DNA of 64,000 nt from Psychroserpens sp. (GTDB lineage: Bacteria > Bacteroidota > Bacteroidia > Flavobacteriales > Flavobacteriaceae): contig JAEPNY010000003.1 of assembly GCA_017643165.1 (NCBI GenBank), forward strand, positions 409,156 to 473,155, written 5' to 3'. The stretch's first letter is position 1. Every line of letters begins with the position of its first letter. Below are positions 37,217 through 45,365 of this stretch, piece after piece. The position numbers were made by a program, and so were the translations under genes. The notes under the pieces were generated by a model, which saw only the letters and a program-made list of their open reading frames with translations, was not told where the DNA came from and ran no database searches.

Positions 37217-37224
37217 TAATTTTG
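37217..37224 (+). promoter_or_regulatory. Probable -7 element of the repeat lipoprotein gene
   Basis: TAATTTTG fits TAnnTTTG, 28 bp before the ATG. No TTG found at -33 distance, so this is a modest call. Confidence 0.4.
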
Positions 37225-37251
37225 AAACGTAAAATTTAAAATTATAAAGTG

Positions 37252-38322
37252 ATGATTAAGAAAATGTTTTTAGCTGTTTTAGCATTAGTTATATTAACTA
37301 CTTCTTGTAGTGATGATGATGATGCGATTCAGGCAATTGTTCCTAACGCAGGGACATTAACTGGTGGTCCGTTTACATTTATTGTTGATGGTACACCTGA
37401 TTTTGTGAGTGGAATCTCAACTGATCCTAATGCTGTTGGTACAAACAGATCCTTCGTAGTTACAGACGATTTAGGCAATATTTTAGGACTCCCTCCAACA
37501 AATGAAGCGCTTCAGGGTGTGGACTTTGATGGTGCTGGTGTTGGAACTTGCTTAATTTGGTACTTGCGTTATGAAAATGGGATTCAAGGCTTAGAAGTTG
37601 GTGAAAATGCAAATGACCTTGTTGGTAGTTATGATTTATCTAATTCAATTACTGTTGAGCGATTAGGACAACCAAATGCTGGTGTTTTATCAGGAGGTCC
37701 ATTCAATTTTATAGTTGATGGCATTGCTGACAATGTAAGTGGTGTTTCAACAGATCCAAATGCTGTTGGTACAAATAGAACGTTTGTAATAACAGATATT
37801 AATCTAAACATCTTAGGAGTACCAGGAGATTTAACAGCTCTAGAAGGTGTGGATTTCGATGGTGCTGGTAGAGGTGTATGTCTAATTTGGTATTTACGTT
37901 ATGAAGATGACACAAATATCGCGACAGTAACAAATGCGGCTGATCTTACAGGAACATTTAGCTTATCAAATTCTATACGTGTTGAGAGAGGACCAAATGC
38001 CGATGTACTAACTGGTGGACCGTTTACATTTACTGTTGATGGAACTCCGGATATGGTAAGTGGTATTGGGTTTGAAAATCCTGATAACCGCGTTGGAACA
38101 AATGCAACTTGGGTTATTACTGATGATCTAGGAAATATTTTAGGGACACCTCCTACATTAGAGGCTGTTGAAGGTGTAGACTTTGATGGCGCTGGCGTAG
38201 GTGTATGCTTAATTTGGTATTTACGCTATGAGAACGACACCAATATTGCAACCGTAACAAACGCAAATGATCTTACAGGAACATTCCACTTGTCCAATTC
38301 AATAATGGTAACAAGAAACTAG
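37252..38322 (+). CDS. Lipoprotein with three tandem Bacteroidota repeats
   Basis: The 356-residue protein starts at the ATG at 37252 and has a lipoprotein signal ending LTTSC, then SDDDDA, a pattern linked to surface lipoproteins. The rest is three tandem copies of about 105-115 residues. Each begins GGPFxFxVDG and has GTN, ITDDLGNILG-like, VDFDGAG and CLIWYLRYE, ending DLxGxFxLSNSI. This domain is common in large secreted Bacteroidota proteins; here it stands alone as a short lipoprotein. The DNA of the copies has diverged, so recent duplication is unlikely. Function unknown. Confidence 0.82.
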   Translation: MIKKMFLAVLALVILTTSCSDDDDAIQAIVPNAGTLTGGPFTFIVDGTPDFVSGISTDPNAVGTNRSFVVTDDLGNILGLPPTNEALQGVDFDGAGVGTCLIWYLRYENGIQGLEVGENANDLVGSYDLSNSITVERLGQPNAGVLSGGPFNFIVDGIADNVSGVSTDPNAVGTNRTFVITDINLNILGVPGDLTALEGVDFDGAGRGVCLIWYLRYEDDTNIATVTNAADLTGTFSLSNSIRVERGPNADVLTGGPFTFTVDGTPDMVSGIGFENPDNRVGTNATWVITDDLGNILGTPPTLEAVEGVDFDGAGVGVCLIWYLRYENDTNIATVTNANDLTGTFHLSNSIMVTRN

Positions 38323-38361
38323 TCTAACGTACCCAAAAGTTAGAGTTTTGTTGTTAGCTTT

Positions 38362-38399
38362 GAAACACATTATCGACTGTGATAATGTGTTTCTTTTTT
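38362..38399 (+). terminator. Terminator after the repeat lipoprotein
   Basis: GAAACACATTATC (38362-38374) pairs with GATAATGTGTTTC (38381-38393), then T-run TTTTTTA. The loop is GACTGT. Confidence 0.9.
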
Positions 38400-38406
38400 A
38401 TATACG

Positions 38407-38985
38407 ATGACAAAGACAAAACGACAAAGGCGATCCAATCTTATATTCTTAGTGATCATTGTATTGCTTCTAATACCTCAAACTCGCAAACCAATACAAG
38501 TAGTTGTAAATAAAGGAATAGCTTATTTTGTAAAACCAAGTGCGATCGACCAATCAGAACGAATACAAATATCAAATAATGATTGGGCCTTAACAGACTT
38601 AAATGGTAATATTATCAATTATACATCCTTAGAAGGGAAGGTTTTATTTGTGAATTTTTGGGCAACTTGGTGTCCGCCTTGTATTGCTGAAATGGATAGT
38701 ATTAATGCACTATATGAACATTATAAAACCAATGATGATGTTGCGTTCATTATTGTTTCAAATGAAGACGTGGAAGTGATTCGAAAGTTTATGGCTTCTA
38801 AAAACTATAGTTTTCCTGTTTTACAATCTGTTAACGAATATCCTCCTGAGTTTAATGTGAGTTCAATTCCTAGAACATTTATTATAAGTCCGTCTGGAGC
38901 TATTGTAGTTGATAAAACAGGAGCTGCAAATTGGGATAGTGAAGATGTCATTACAATAATTAATGACTTGTTTACAGGGTCTTGA
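38407..38985 (+). CDS. TlpA-family membrane-anchored thioredoxin
   Basis: The 192-residue protein has one N-terminal membrane anchor (residues ~10-23: LIFLVIIVLLLIP) and a periplasmic thioredoxin domain with the CxxC motif FWATWCPPCIAEM. The cis-Pro loop is SSIPRTFI. TlpA-like proteins reduce disulfides in the periplasm, for example for cytochrome c maturation, but no partner lies here. The 3' end overlaps the crtY 3' end by 14 bp on the opposite strand. Confidence 0.9.
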   Translation: MTKTKRQRRSNLIFLVIIVLLLIPQTRKPIQVVVNKGIAYFVKPSAIDQSERIQISNNDWALTDLNGNIINYTSLEGKVLFVNFWATWCPPCIAEMDSINALYEHYKTNDDVAFIIVSNEDVEVIRKFMASKNYSFPVLQSVNEYPPEFNVSSIPRTFIISPSGAIVVDKTGAANWDSEDVITIINDLFTGS

Positions 38986-40117
38986 ATAGGGCTTTAATAA
39001 AGCTAAGTGAGAATAATGACGCCATGATTTTAAGTTCTTCAAATAATGAAGATTCTTCATCTAAGAAACGAAACATTGTCTGTACTGAATTACGTTCATA
39101 AAAGCGTCCGAAGATCCATTCACCTTTATGATTTTCATCTTTTAAAACTTTCAGAAATATCTTATCATAGAACCTGTATTTATTCTGAAATAGATTAGCA
39201 GAAGGTACTTTATTAGATTTAATATTCTCTATTAGGATCTTGATCTTTTTTTCGGTGTGCTTAAATGAATATCCAGAAGAAGGTTTTACCCAACCTCCTG
39301 CGGTTCCTATTTTAGTAATACCCTTTGTATTGAATGCATTAAAATCGAAATTCGTCATAGGTATTTGTCCCATTTCAGTTTCTTCAATTTGATAGTCATT
39401 GAGGTTAAGGTAGTCCTTAATATATTTTTTAATGTGTTCATCATAAACGGACTCATCTACCACATTTTCAGTGAAATAAGTAAACTCAATTAAAGCCTCT
39501 GTTTTAGAATAAGGTAATACATACATAAAAGTGGTCTGTTCGCCATCTTTAAGGCGATAGTCCATCATTGTTATCGTGTCATCATCAAAAGATTCAGATT
39601 TAGTTGAAATCGTCCATCCTTTAAAATGTTGAATAATAGAAATGGCCTTACTATTTTTATTATGAAACTCTTTTGGCAATCGACTATCAAAAACATGATT
39701 TGCGCTATAGGTATGAGCGTTTGTTGTAACGGTAATGACATTAGATTCTTGAATGTCAGTAACGGCTTCTATAAAAAATTTGAAGTTAGAATGTTGTTGT
39801 AATTTGGTCTTTGCCGCATTATAAAAGTCTAATGCTTTAATCGATTTATAGCGATATGGGTTGAGTTCAAGTGCGATGGATTTTTTCGAAGTTAGTACTT
39901 GTGCTTTTGACCATTGTTTATGCACGAGTTCATCCCATTTAAAATGTTCAGTTTCCCAAAAACTCCAAGTTTTGTCATTGATTGATTTTTCGGAAGGATC
40001 AATTAAAGCAATATGCTTATCATCGAAGAAAGAATCTGATGAAAGCTCTAATGCTAGCTGTAATCCAGCCAGTCCATTTCCAATGATGATATAATCGAAA
40101 TGGGTACTTTCAGTCAT
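38972..40117 (-). CDS. crtY: Lycopene beta-cyclase CrtY
   Basis: The 381-residue FAD enzyme closes both ends of lycopene to beta-carotene. The N-terminal dinucleotide fold is YIIIGNGLAGLQLALEL, followed by DPSEKSINDKTWSFWE, and the segments MYVLPYSKTEALIEFTYF and IGTAGGWVKPSSGYSF are typical of CrtY-type cyclases. It is the last gene of the carotenoid operon, 15 bp after the crtZ stop. It overlaps the TlpA gene tail to tail by 14 bp. Confidence 0.93.
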   Translation of the reverse strand: MTESTHFDYIIIGNGLAGLQLALELSSDSFFDDKHIALIDPSEKSINDKTWSFWETEHFKWDELVHKQWSKAQVLTSKKSIALELNPYRYKSIKALDFYNAAKTKLQQHSNFKFFIEAVTDIQESNVITVTTNAHTYSANHVFDSRLPKEFHNKNSKAISIIQHFKGWTISTKSESFDDDTITMMDYRLKDGEQTTFMYVLPYSKTEALIEFTYFTENVVDESVYDEHIKKYIKDYLNLNDYQIEETEMGQIPMTNFDFNAFNTKGITKIGTAGGWVKPSSGYSFKHTEKKIKILIENIKSNKVPSANLFQNKYRFYDKIFLKVLKDENHKGEWIFGRFYERNSVQTMFRFLDEESSLFEELKIMASLFSLSFIKALFKTL

Positions 40118-40132
40118 AAATGGTGTTTAAAC

Positions 40133-40582
40133 CTACTTCTTAAAGTATTTGAAAGGAACGAACAACATACCAAAACATTCACCATCATTTTTACCCAAAT
40201 GCTTATGGTGAATTTTGTGTGCACGTCTCACACCTTTAGCGTACCAGTTGTTGGCGTTTCTAAACATTTTAAAACGCTGGTGTATAAAAATATCATGTAC
40301 TATGAAATACGTTGCGCCATATGCCATAATTCCTAATCCAATCGGAAGGCAATACCATATAGATTCATAACTCCATAAGTAAAAACAGAACATACTTACA
40401 ACAGCATAGAAAATGAAAAAGGCATCGTTACGTTCAAACCAACTTTTATGATCTTTATGGTGATGGTCTTTGTGTAATACCCATAAAAAACCATGCATTA
40501 CATATTTATGCGTGAACCATGCCATAAACTCCATGGTACAAAACACTCCTAAAAAGACTAAGATCCAATATACCGTATGCAT
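40133..40582 (-). CDS. crtZ: Beta-carotene hydroxylase CrtZ
   Basis: The 149-residue membrane di-iron enzyme adds hydroxyl groups to the beta-ionone rings, giving zeaxanthin. Histidine boxes are visible: HKYVMH near residue 25, HKDHHHKDH after it, and HDIFIHQRFK and RRAHKIHHKHLGK in the second half. It has about four membrane helices. It lies 4 bp after crtB, with crtY next. With no ketolase in this cluster, zeaxanthin is the expected end product here. Confidence 0.93.
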   Translation of the reverse strand: MHTVYWILVFLGVFCTMEFMAWFTHKYVMHGFLWVLHKDHHHKDHKSWFERNDAFFIFYAVVSMFCFYLWSYESIWYCLPIGLGIMAYGATYFIVHDIFIHQRFKMFRNANNWYAKGVRRAHKIHHKHLGKNDGECFGMLFVPFKYFKK

Positions 40583-40586
40583 TCGT

Positions 40587-41426
40587 TTACAATAAATTTA
40601 GTTGATACTTAACGTAACTACGTGTTAGCAATTCAAATTTCTTATAGTTAGGAACTCGGATACGAGCTGATTTAATTTCCAATGCTGGAGTTTTCTTGAG
40701 TTTTTTAAGTAATTGGCTATAATATCTGTAAGCCATAAATACTCCAAATTTTGCTTCAATAGGTAATCTTTTAATGCCTTGTAAACCAGCTGCAAAATCA
40801 CTTTCTATATCGGCAATGATAGTTTGTTTTGAAGTTTCATCCAAATGGTTGAGATCTGTGTTTGGGAAATACGTTCGACTTAGATCCTCGAAATCTGCTT
40901 TCAAATCTCTTAGGAAATTAACTTTTTGAAATGCAGAACCTAAGCGCATTGCTGAATCCTTTAATGCATCATATTTTTCCTGATCACCTTTTACAAATAC
41001 TTTTAAACACATTAAACCAACAACATCAGCAGATCCATAAATGTATTCTTTATATTCGGCATCTGTCAGGTAATTTTGCTTGTGAAGATCTAACCGCATA
41101 CTTTTCATAAAGGCATCTACTAGGCTTTTATCAATATTGTACCTATGATAGGTTTCTTGAAAAGAATTTAAGATTGGATTCAGACTGATCTTATGCTCTA
41201 AAGCCAATTCTAAATCATTCGAAAAGTTATTAAATAAGAGTTCTTTATCATATTCATGGAACGTATCAACAATCTCATCTGCAAAACGAACAAAGCCATA
41301 GATATTATAGATATCCTGACGTATGGACGCAGATAGCATCTTAGTAGCTAACGAAAACGAAGTACTATAGGATTGCGTAACAGTTTTACTGCACTTATTC
41401 GATACGTTGTCAAAAATTGCTTTCAT
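40587..41426 (-). CDS. crtB: Phytoene synthase CrtB
   Basis: The 279-residue enzyme joins two geranylgeranyl-PP units to phytoene. It has both Asp-rich motifs: FADEIVDTFHEYD early and LRDLKADFEDLSRTYFP later, and the family's SLATKMLSASIR start region. It is encoded 2 bp after crtI and 4 bp before crtZ, so all four crt genes form one transcription unit. Confidence 0.95.
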   Translation of the reverse strand: MKAIFDNVSNKCSKTVTQSYSTSFSLATKMLSASIRQDIYNIYGFVRFADEIVDTFHEYDKELLFNNFSNDLELALEHKISLNPILNSFQETYHRYNIDKSLVDAFMKSMRLDLHKQNYLTDAEYKEYIYGSADVVGLMCLKVFVKGDQEKYDALKDSAMRLGSAFQKVNFLRDLKADFEDLSRTYFPNTDLNHLDETSKQTIIADIESDFAAGLQGIKRLPIEAKFGVFMAYRYYSQLLKKLKKTPALEIKSARIRVPNYKKFELLTRSYVKYQLNLL

Positions 41427-41428
41427 AA

Positions 41429-42892
41429 TTAGTTGCTGTGGTGTTTATTAATGAGCTCCGCTACTAACTTTCCTGAAATTAGGGAAGGAGGGACTCCTGG
41501 TCCTGGTACAGTTAGTTGTCCTGTGAAATAAAGGTTATTAACCTTTTTGCTTTTTAATTTTGGTCTTAGAAATGCGGTTTGAGATAGCGTATTAGCCATT
41601 CCATAGGCATTTCCTTTATAAGAATTATACTCTTTAATGAAATCTTTAACACAGAAAGACTCTTTAAAGATAATATTATTTTTAACATTTTGTGCGGTTA
41701 ATCGCTCAAAGCGCGCCATAATAATATCAAAGTATTGTGCGCGTAATTGTTCAGTATCTTCAATTCCAGGAGCAATAGGAATTAAAAAGAAACCGGTTTC
41801 ACATTCTGAAGGTGCCATGCTAGCATCAGTTACCGATGGGAAATTGGCATAGAATAACGGATCTTCAGGCCATTTAGGATCATCATAAATGTCTTCTGCA
41901 TGCGTTTCGAAATTTGTATCAAAAAACAAATTATGATGTTCAATATTATTAAGCTTCTTATTGAAACCTACATAGAATAAAAGCGATGAAGGTGCAAAGG
42001 TTTTTTTCTCCCAATACGCTTCAGAGTACTGTCTATATGAAGTATCTAATAATGTTTCTGAATGATGGTAATCTGCGCCACTAAGGACAATGTCAAACGT
42101 TTTTAATTCACCATTGACGACTATACCTTTAGCGCGTTGTTGAGAAACTTCAATTTTATCGACGGTATGATTTGTATGTATTTTGACACCAAGGCTAACG
42201 GCTAAAGCTTCCATAGCCTTTATCACTTCATACATTCCACCTTTCGGATGCCAAGTACCCAAACCAAAGTCGGCGTAATTCATAAAACTGTAGAAAGATG
42301 GCGTATTACTAGGTTTTGCTCCAAGAAATAACACAGGAAATTCTAGAGTTGAAATTAATTTTGGATTTTTAAAATTACGTCGAACGTCACCACTAATCGT
42401 TTTAAAGAATTGATCAACACGCGTAACAGTTTTAGGGGTAACCAACTCAAAAGGCGAAAGACCTGGCTTTAATACAATTTTGTTAATTGCGATATCATAG
42501 TTTGTAGCCGCCTTATTGATAAATTTCTTTAATGGTACAGAACTTCCTGGCTCGATACGCTCGAATTCAGTACATATTTTTTCTAGCGTGTCGCCAATTG
42601 TAATGACTTCATCTTGGAAAAAAATCTTATATGCTGGGCTTAATTTATCGAGTTCATAATAATCTGACGTCGATTTTCCGAAGTCATTGAAAAACTTTTC
42701 GAAAATATCTGGCATCCAGTACCAACTCGGTCCAATATCAAAGGTGAACCCTTCTTTTTTGAGCTGTCTTGCACGACCTCCGACGGTCGCATTTTTTTCA
42801 AATATAGATACGTCGTAACCCGCTTGAGCTAAATAGCAAGAAGCAGAAAGTGAGGAGAATCCAGAACCTATTATGGCGATGCTTTTTTTCAT
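41429..42892 (-). CDS. crtI: Phytoene desaturase CrtI
   Basis: The 487-residue FAD enzyme converts phytoene to lycopene. It has the N-terminal dinucleotide motif IAIIGSGFSSLSASCYLAQ, the VGGRARQLKKEGFTFDIGPS segment, and the C-terminal FTGQLTVPGPGVPPSLISGK signature. It is the first structural gene of the operon and has its own promoter-like box (42907-42928) that nearly repeats the one before the regulator gene. Confidence 0.95.
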   Translation of the reverse strand: MKKSIAIIGSGFSSLSASCYLAQAGYDVSIFEKNATVGGRARQLKKEGFTFDIGPSWYWMPDIFEKFFNDFGKSTSDYYELDKLSPAYKIFFQDEVITIGDTLEKICTEFERIEPGSSVPLKKFINKAATNYDIAINKIVLKPGLSPFELVTPKTVTRVDQFFKTISGDVRRNFKNPKLISTLEFPVLFLGAKPSNTPSFYSFMNYADFGLGTWHPKGGMYEVIKAMEALAVSLGVKIHTNHTVDKIEVSQQRAKGIVVNGELKTFDIVLSGADYHHSETLLDTSYRQYSEAYWEKKTFAPSSLLFYVGFNKKLNNIEHHNLFFDTNFETHAEDIYDDPKWPEDPLFYANFPSVTDASMAPSECETGFFLIPIAPGIEDTEQLRAQYFDIIMARFERLTAQNVKNNIIFKESFCVKDFIKEYNSYKGNAYGMANTLSQTAFLRPKLKSKKVNNLYFTGQLTVPGPGVPPSLISGKLVAELINKHHSN

Positions 42893-42906
42893 TGTCTAAC
42901 AAATTT

Positions 42907-42928
42907 ATACAAAAGTTAAACAAAATTA
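42907..42928 (-). promoter_or_regulatory. crtI promoter box with shared candidate operator
   Basis: On the minus strand the -7 element TAATTTTG (42928-42921) is fused to TTTAACTTTTGTAT, giving a 22-bp box that differs from the box before the regulator gene at two positions. A second heptad GTTAGAC lies at 42900-42894, 21 bp from GTTTAAC. This is the likely binding site of the neighbouring MerR/B12 regulator (inference). Confidence 0.55.
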
Positions 42929-42945
42929 ACTTGAGCCTGTAAATT

Positions 42946-43845
42946 TTAGAGTTTTTTAACTAAATTTTTGATCGTATCAAATGGAATGATGCGATCTGGT
43001 AATGAATTTAAGTCAATTTCCTCTAACATCCTACCTAGAACCCAAAGTCGTGCAGAATCTTTTATTAAAATTTCCTCTGTGAAATCTTTAATGTAATCCT
43101 CTAATTGATCCTTTTCAGGTTTTACTGTGAAGTAAGAAACGAATGTGATATCATCATAATATCCTAAAATGTCACGCAGGCTATTTAAAGGTACACTTTG
43201 TCCTAAAAATATCGATTGATGTCCTCTGGCGATAATCTCATAATTTATGAGCATAAGTCCTAATTCATGTACTTCATTGTCTGGAAGGTAAAGAACAAAT
43301 ATTTTATCAGTAGTAACTTGGTTTTCCGCTTGAATCTTTTCAGTATTGATAAGAATCTTTTGACGAATCAATGACGTTAAAAAATGCTCATGAGCTGGAG
43401 TTATCGTATCTGTTTGCCAAAGCAGCCCAATCTCTGAAAGTAAGGGAATGAGATCTTCATAAAACATTTCAGTAAATGACTTTTCTTTCAAAAGGCCATT
43501 ATAGGTATCATAGAACAATTTCTGGTCGAAATTAAGCATTGATAGTTTAAAAGCATCAAGCGCGTGATTGTTCGTTGCATCATTTTGAGCAACATCTTTT
43601 ACGAGTGCTCTTATACCATCGTTATCAAGTCCAGCAATTTTTGAGATTTTGTATCCGTTACTGTTTAAATAGCTTATATTCAGTAACTTCTGTAAATTAC
43701 TTAAGCTATAATAACGAATATTGGTATCGGTGCGTTCAGGTTGGAGCAAGTTGTATCTTTTTTCCCAAATTCTGATAGTATGCGCCTTAATACCTGTAAG
43801 GTTTTCTAGGTCCTTAATACTAAAAGTACTCTTAACATTGTTCAT
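42946..43845 (-). CDS. MerR-family regulator with B12-binding domain (CarH/LitR-like)
   Basis: The 299-residue regulator has a MerR winged helix at the N-terminus (FSIKDLENLTGIKAHTIRIW), a helical linker and a C-terminal cobalamin-binding domain. The Wx9EH motif is WQTDTITPAHEH, and the base-off B12 motif ExxHxxG is EVHELG. In studied CarH proteins, adenosylcobalamin binding gives light control of carotenoid genes. The residue after the Trp is Gln, where Thermus CarH has His132. The gene heads the crt operon and carries the same promoter box as crtI, which fits autoregulation. Confidence 0.9.
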   Translation of the reverse strand: MNNVKSTFSIKDLENLTGIKAHTIRIWEKRYNLLQPERTDTNIRYYSLSNLQKLLNISYLNSNGYKISKIAGLDNDGIRALVKDVAQNDATNNHALDAFKLSMLNFDQKLFYDTYNGLLKEKSFTEMFYEDLIPLLSEIGLLWQTDTITPAHEHFLTSLIRQKILINTEKIQAENQVTTDKIFVLYLPDNEVHELGLMLINYEIIARGHQSIFLGQSVPLNSLRDILGYYDDITFVSYFTVKPEKDQLEDYIKDFTEEILIKDSARLWVLGRMLEEIDLNSLPDRIIPFDTIKNLVKKL

Positions 43846-43852
43846 CGTTCAC

Positions 43853-43874
43853 ATAAAAAAGTTAAACAAAAATA
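43853..43874 (-). promoter_or_regulatory. Regulator promoter box with shared candidate operator
   Basis: The -7 TATTTTTG (43874-43867) is followed by TTTAACTTTTTTAT, 20 of 22 positions identical to the crtI box at 42907-42928. It sits 8 bp before the regulator ATG. Confidence 0.55.
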
Positions 43875-43953
43875 GACTATTTTCTGTCCAAATCCTAGTA
43901 TTTGTCAATTATTTAAGAGTATTTTCTGAAAAAGAGTAGAAAAGTAGTGAAAG

Positions 43954-44038
43954 TGCGCACGAGAAGATTCGAACTTCCACGATCTAAGCGATCACTGGCC
44001 CCTCAAGCCAGCGCGTCTACCAATTCCGCCACGTGCGC
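43954..44038 (-). tRNA. tRNA-Leu (GAG)
   Basis: Cloverleaf on the minus strand: acceptor GCGCACG pairs with CGTGCGC, D-arm GCGGAATTGGTAGACGC, anticodon stem CTGGC/GCCAG with loop TTGAGGG (anticodon GAG), a long variable arm as expected for Leu, and T-loop TTCGAAT. Discriminator A; CCA not encoded. Confidence 0.95.
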
Positions 44039-44054
44039 TTAATTTCGGTAAAGA

Positions 44055-44094
44055 TAAAAAAAAAGTTAAGCGGAATATGGCTTAACTTTTTTTG
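44055..44094 (-). terminator. Terminator after tRNA-Lys
   Basis: GTTAAGC and GCTTAAC pair with A/T runs on both sides. On the minus strand it directly follows the tRNA-Lys 3' end, separating it from tRNA-Leu. Confidence 0.88.
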
Positions 44095-44167
44095 TGACCT
44101 GGCTGGGGCTCGAACCCAGGACCCTCTCCTTAAAAGGGAGATGCTCTACCAACTGAGCTACCAGGTC
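44095..44167 (-). tRNA. tRNA-Lys (TTT)
   Basis: On the minus strand the acceptor GACCTGG pairs with CCAGGTC, the D-arm is GCTCAGTTGGTAGAGC, the anticodon stem TCTCC/GGAGA has loop CTTTTAA (anticodon TTT), and the T-arm has GGTTCGAGCC. Discriminator A; CCA not encoded. Confidence 0.96.
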
Positions 44168-44296
44168 AATAAGTTTCTCTAACGAGGGTGCAAATATAAA
44201 ACGATTAATTTATTTTACAAACCTAATTTTGGATAAATTTTTGTTTTTTTGTGTCATTAATTCTTATGTTTTTAATAATCAATTTATAAGCTTAAT

Positions 44297-44815
44297 ATGA
44301 CGCTATTTTTAATTGGGTATATGGGTTCAGGTAAAACTATTGTGGGTAAGAAATTAGCAGAAATTTTAAACTACGATTTTATTGATTTTGATGACTACAT
44401 CAGCCAAAAAGAACAGGCTTCAATTTCAGATATTTTTAAAGTAAAAGGCGAAATCTATTTTCGTAAAGCTGAATATAAATATCTTAGAGATGTATTAGGT
44501 TTGAAAACTACTGTAGTTTCCTTAGGTGGTGGAACGCCTTGTTATGGAAACAATATGCAAACTCTTCTTAATACAGATAATGTTAATTCGATTTATTTAA
44601 AAGCTTCAATTCCGACCTTAACCAAAAGACTCTATGACGAGCGATCTCATCGTCCGTTGATTGCTCATATAGATTCCAAAGATGCACTTTCAGAATTTAT
44701 CGGTAAACATCTTTTTGAGAGAGCACCGTTTTACGAACAAGCGCATAAACGTATTGATACGAATGATAAGGACGTAACCGAAATTGTCGAAGAGATTTTA
44801 TTAAACTTATATTAA
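44297..44815 (+). CDS. aroK: Shikimate kinase
   Basis: The 172-residue kinase phosphorylates shikimate in aromatic amino-acid synthesis. The P-loop is GYMGSGKTIVGKKLA, the substrate-binding Asp is in DFIDFDDYI, and VSLGGGTPC and DERSHRPLI (lid) complete the set. It is transcribed alone between the tRNA pair and a convergent phosphoribosyltransferase gene, which it overlaps by 9 bp at the 3' end. Confidence 0.95.
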   Translation: MTLFLIGYMGSGKTIVGKKLAEILNYDFIDFDDYISQKEQASISDIFKVKGEIYFRKAEYKYLRDVLGLKTTVVSLGGGTPCYGNNMQTLLNTDNVNSIYLKASIPTLTKRLYDERSHRPLIAHIDSKDALSEFIGKHLFERAPFYEQAHKRIDTNDKDVTEIVEEILLNLY

Positions 44816-45310
44816 ATACGCCTCATAGTGTTTCCCAGAAAGATCGATTTCTACATGTTCGTGTAAAGATGTCGATAACGAAATACCTTTAAAATCTGCT
44901 TTTACGGGATATTTTTTGTGATTTCGATTTACTAATACAGCAGTTTTAAATTGCTTTAATGGAACGTCTAAAAAATGTTTAATGCCATAAATCAAAGTGC
45001 TTCCAGAATTTAAGACATCATCAACAAGTACAATAGATTTATTCTGATAGTCTTCACGAGTTAATGATGTAATAACGTCATTAAGTGGCTGTTTTTTATC
45101 TACCTTGACTTTACAGAGTATTGGTTTTAAATCGGAGATTTTTTCGAGATTCTGTTTGAGTTTCTTGGCAAGCTTAAATCCATTCTCGTCTATACCTGCT
45201 AGAATAATTTCTTCTTCCTCTACATTACATTCATAGATTTGATAGGCAATTCTTCTGATTTTATGAAGTATTTCTTGATGTTGAAGGATGACGTTTTTCG
45301 ATGGATTCAT
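44807..45310 (-). CDS. PyrR-like phosphoribosyltransferase
   Basis: The 167-residue protein carries the PRPP-binding signature SIVLVDDVLNSGSTLIYG and the N-terminal ILAGIDENGFKLAKKL. This is the type I phosphoribosyltransferase fold used by PyrR or nucleobase salvage enzymes; sequence does not decide between them. The ATG at 45310 (MNPSKNVILQHQEI) is preferred over a longer TTG start at 45340, which includes the -7 box. It is tail-to-tail with aroK and overlaps it by 9 bp. Confidence 0.88.
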   Translation of the reverse strand: MNPSKNVILQHQEILHKIRRIAYQIYECNVEEEEIILAGIDENGFKLAKKLKQNLEKISDLKPILCKVKVDKKQPLNDVITSLTREDYQNKSIVLVDDVLNSGSTLIYGIKHFLDVPLKQFKTAVLVNRNHKKYPVKADFKGISLSTSLHEHVEIDLSGKHYEAYLI

Positions 45311-45328
45311 AACAGAATTATGTTTGTT

Positions 45329-45336
45329 CAAAGATA
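45329..45336 (-). promoter_or_regulatory. -7 element of the phosphoribosyltransferase gene
   Basis: TATCTTTG on the minus strand matches TAnnTTTG and ends 18 bp before the ATG at 45310. No -33 TTG at normal distance. Confidence 0.5.
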
Positions 45337-45365
45337 GCAAAGACTTTTATTAATGCATAAATGAA

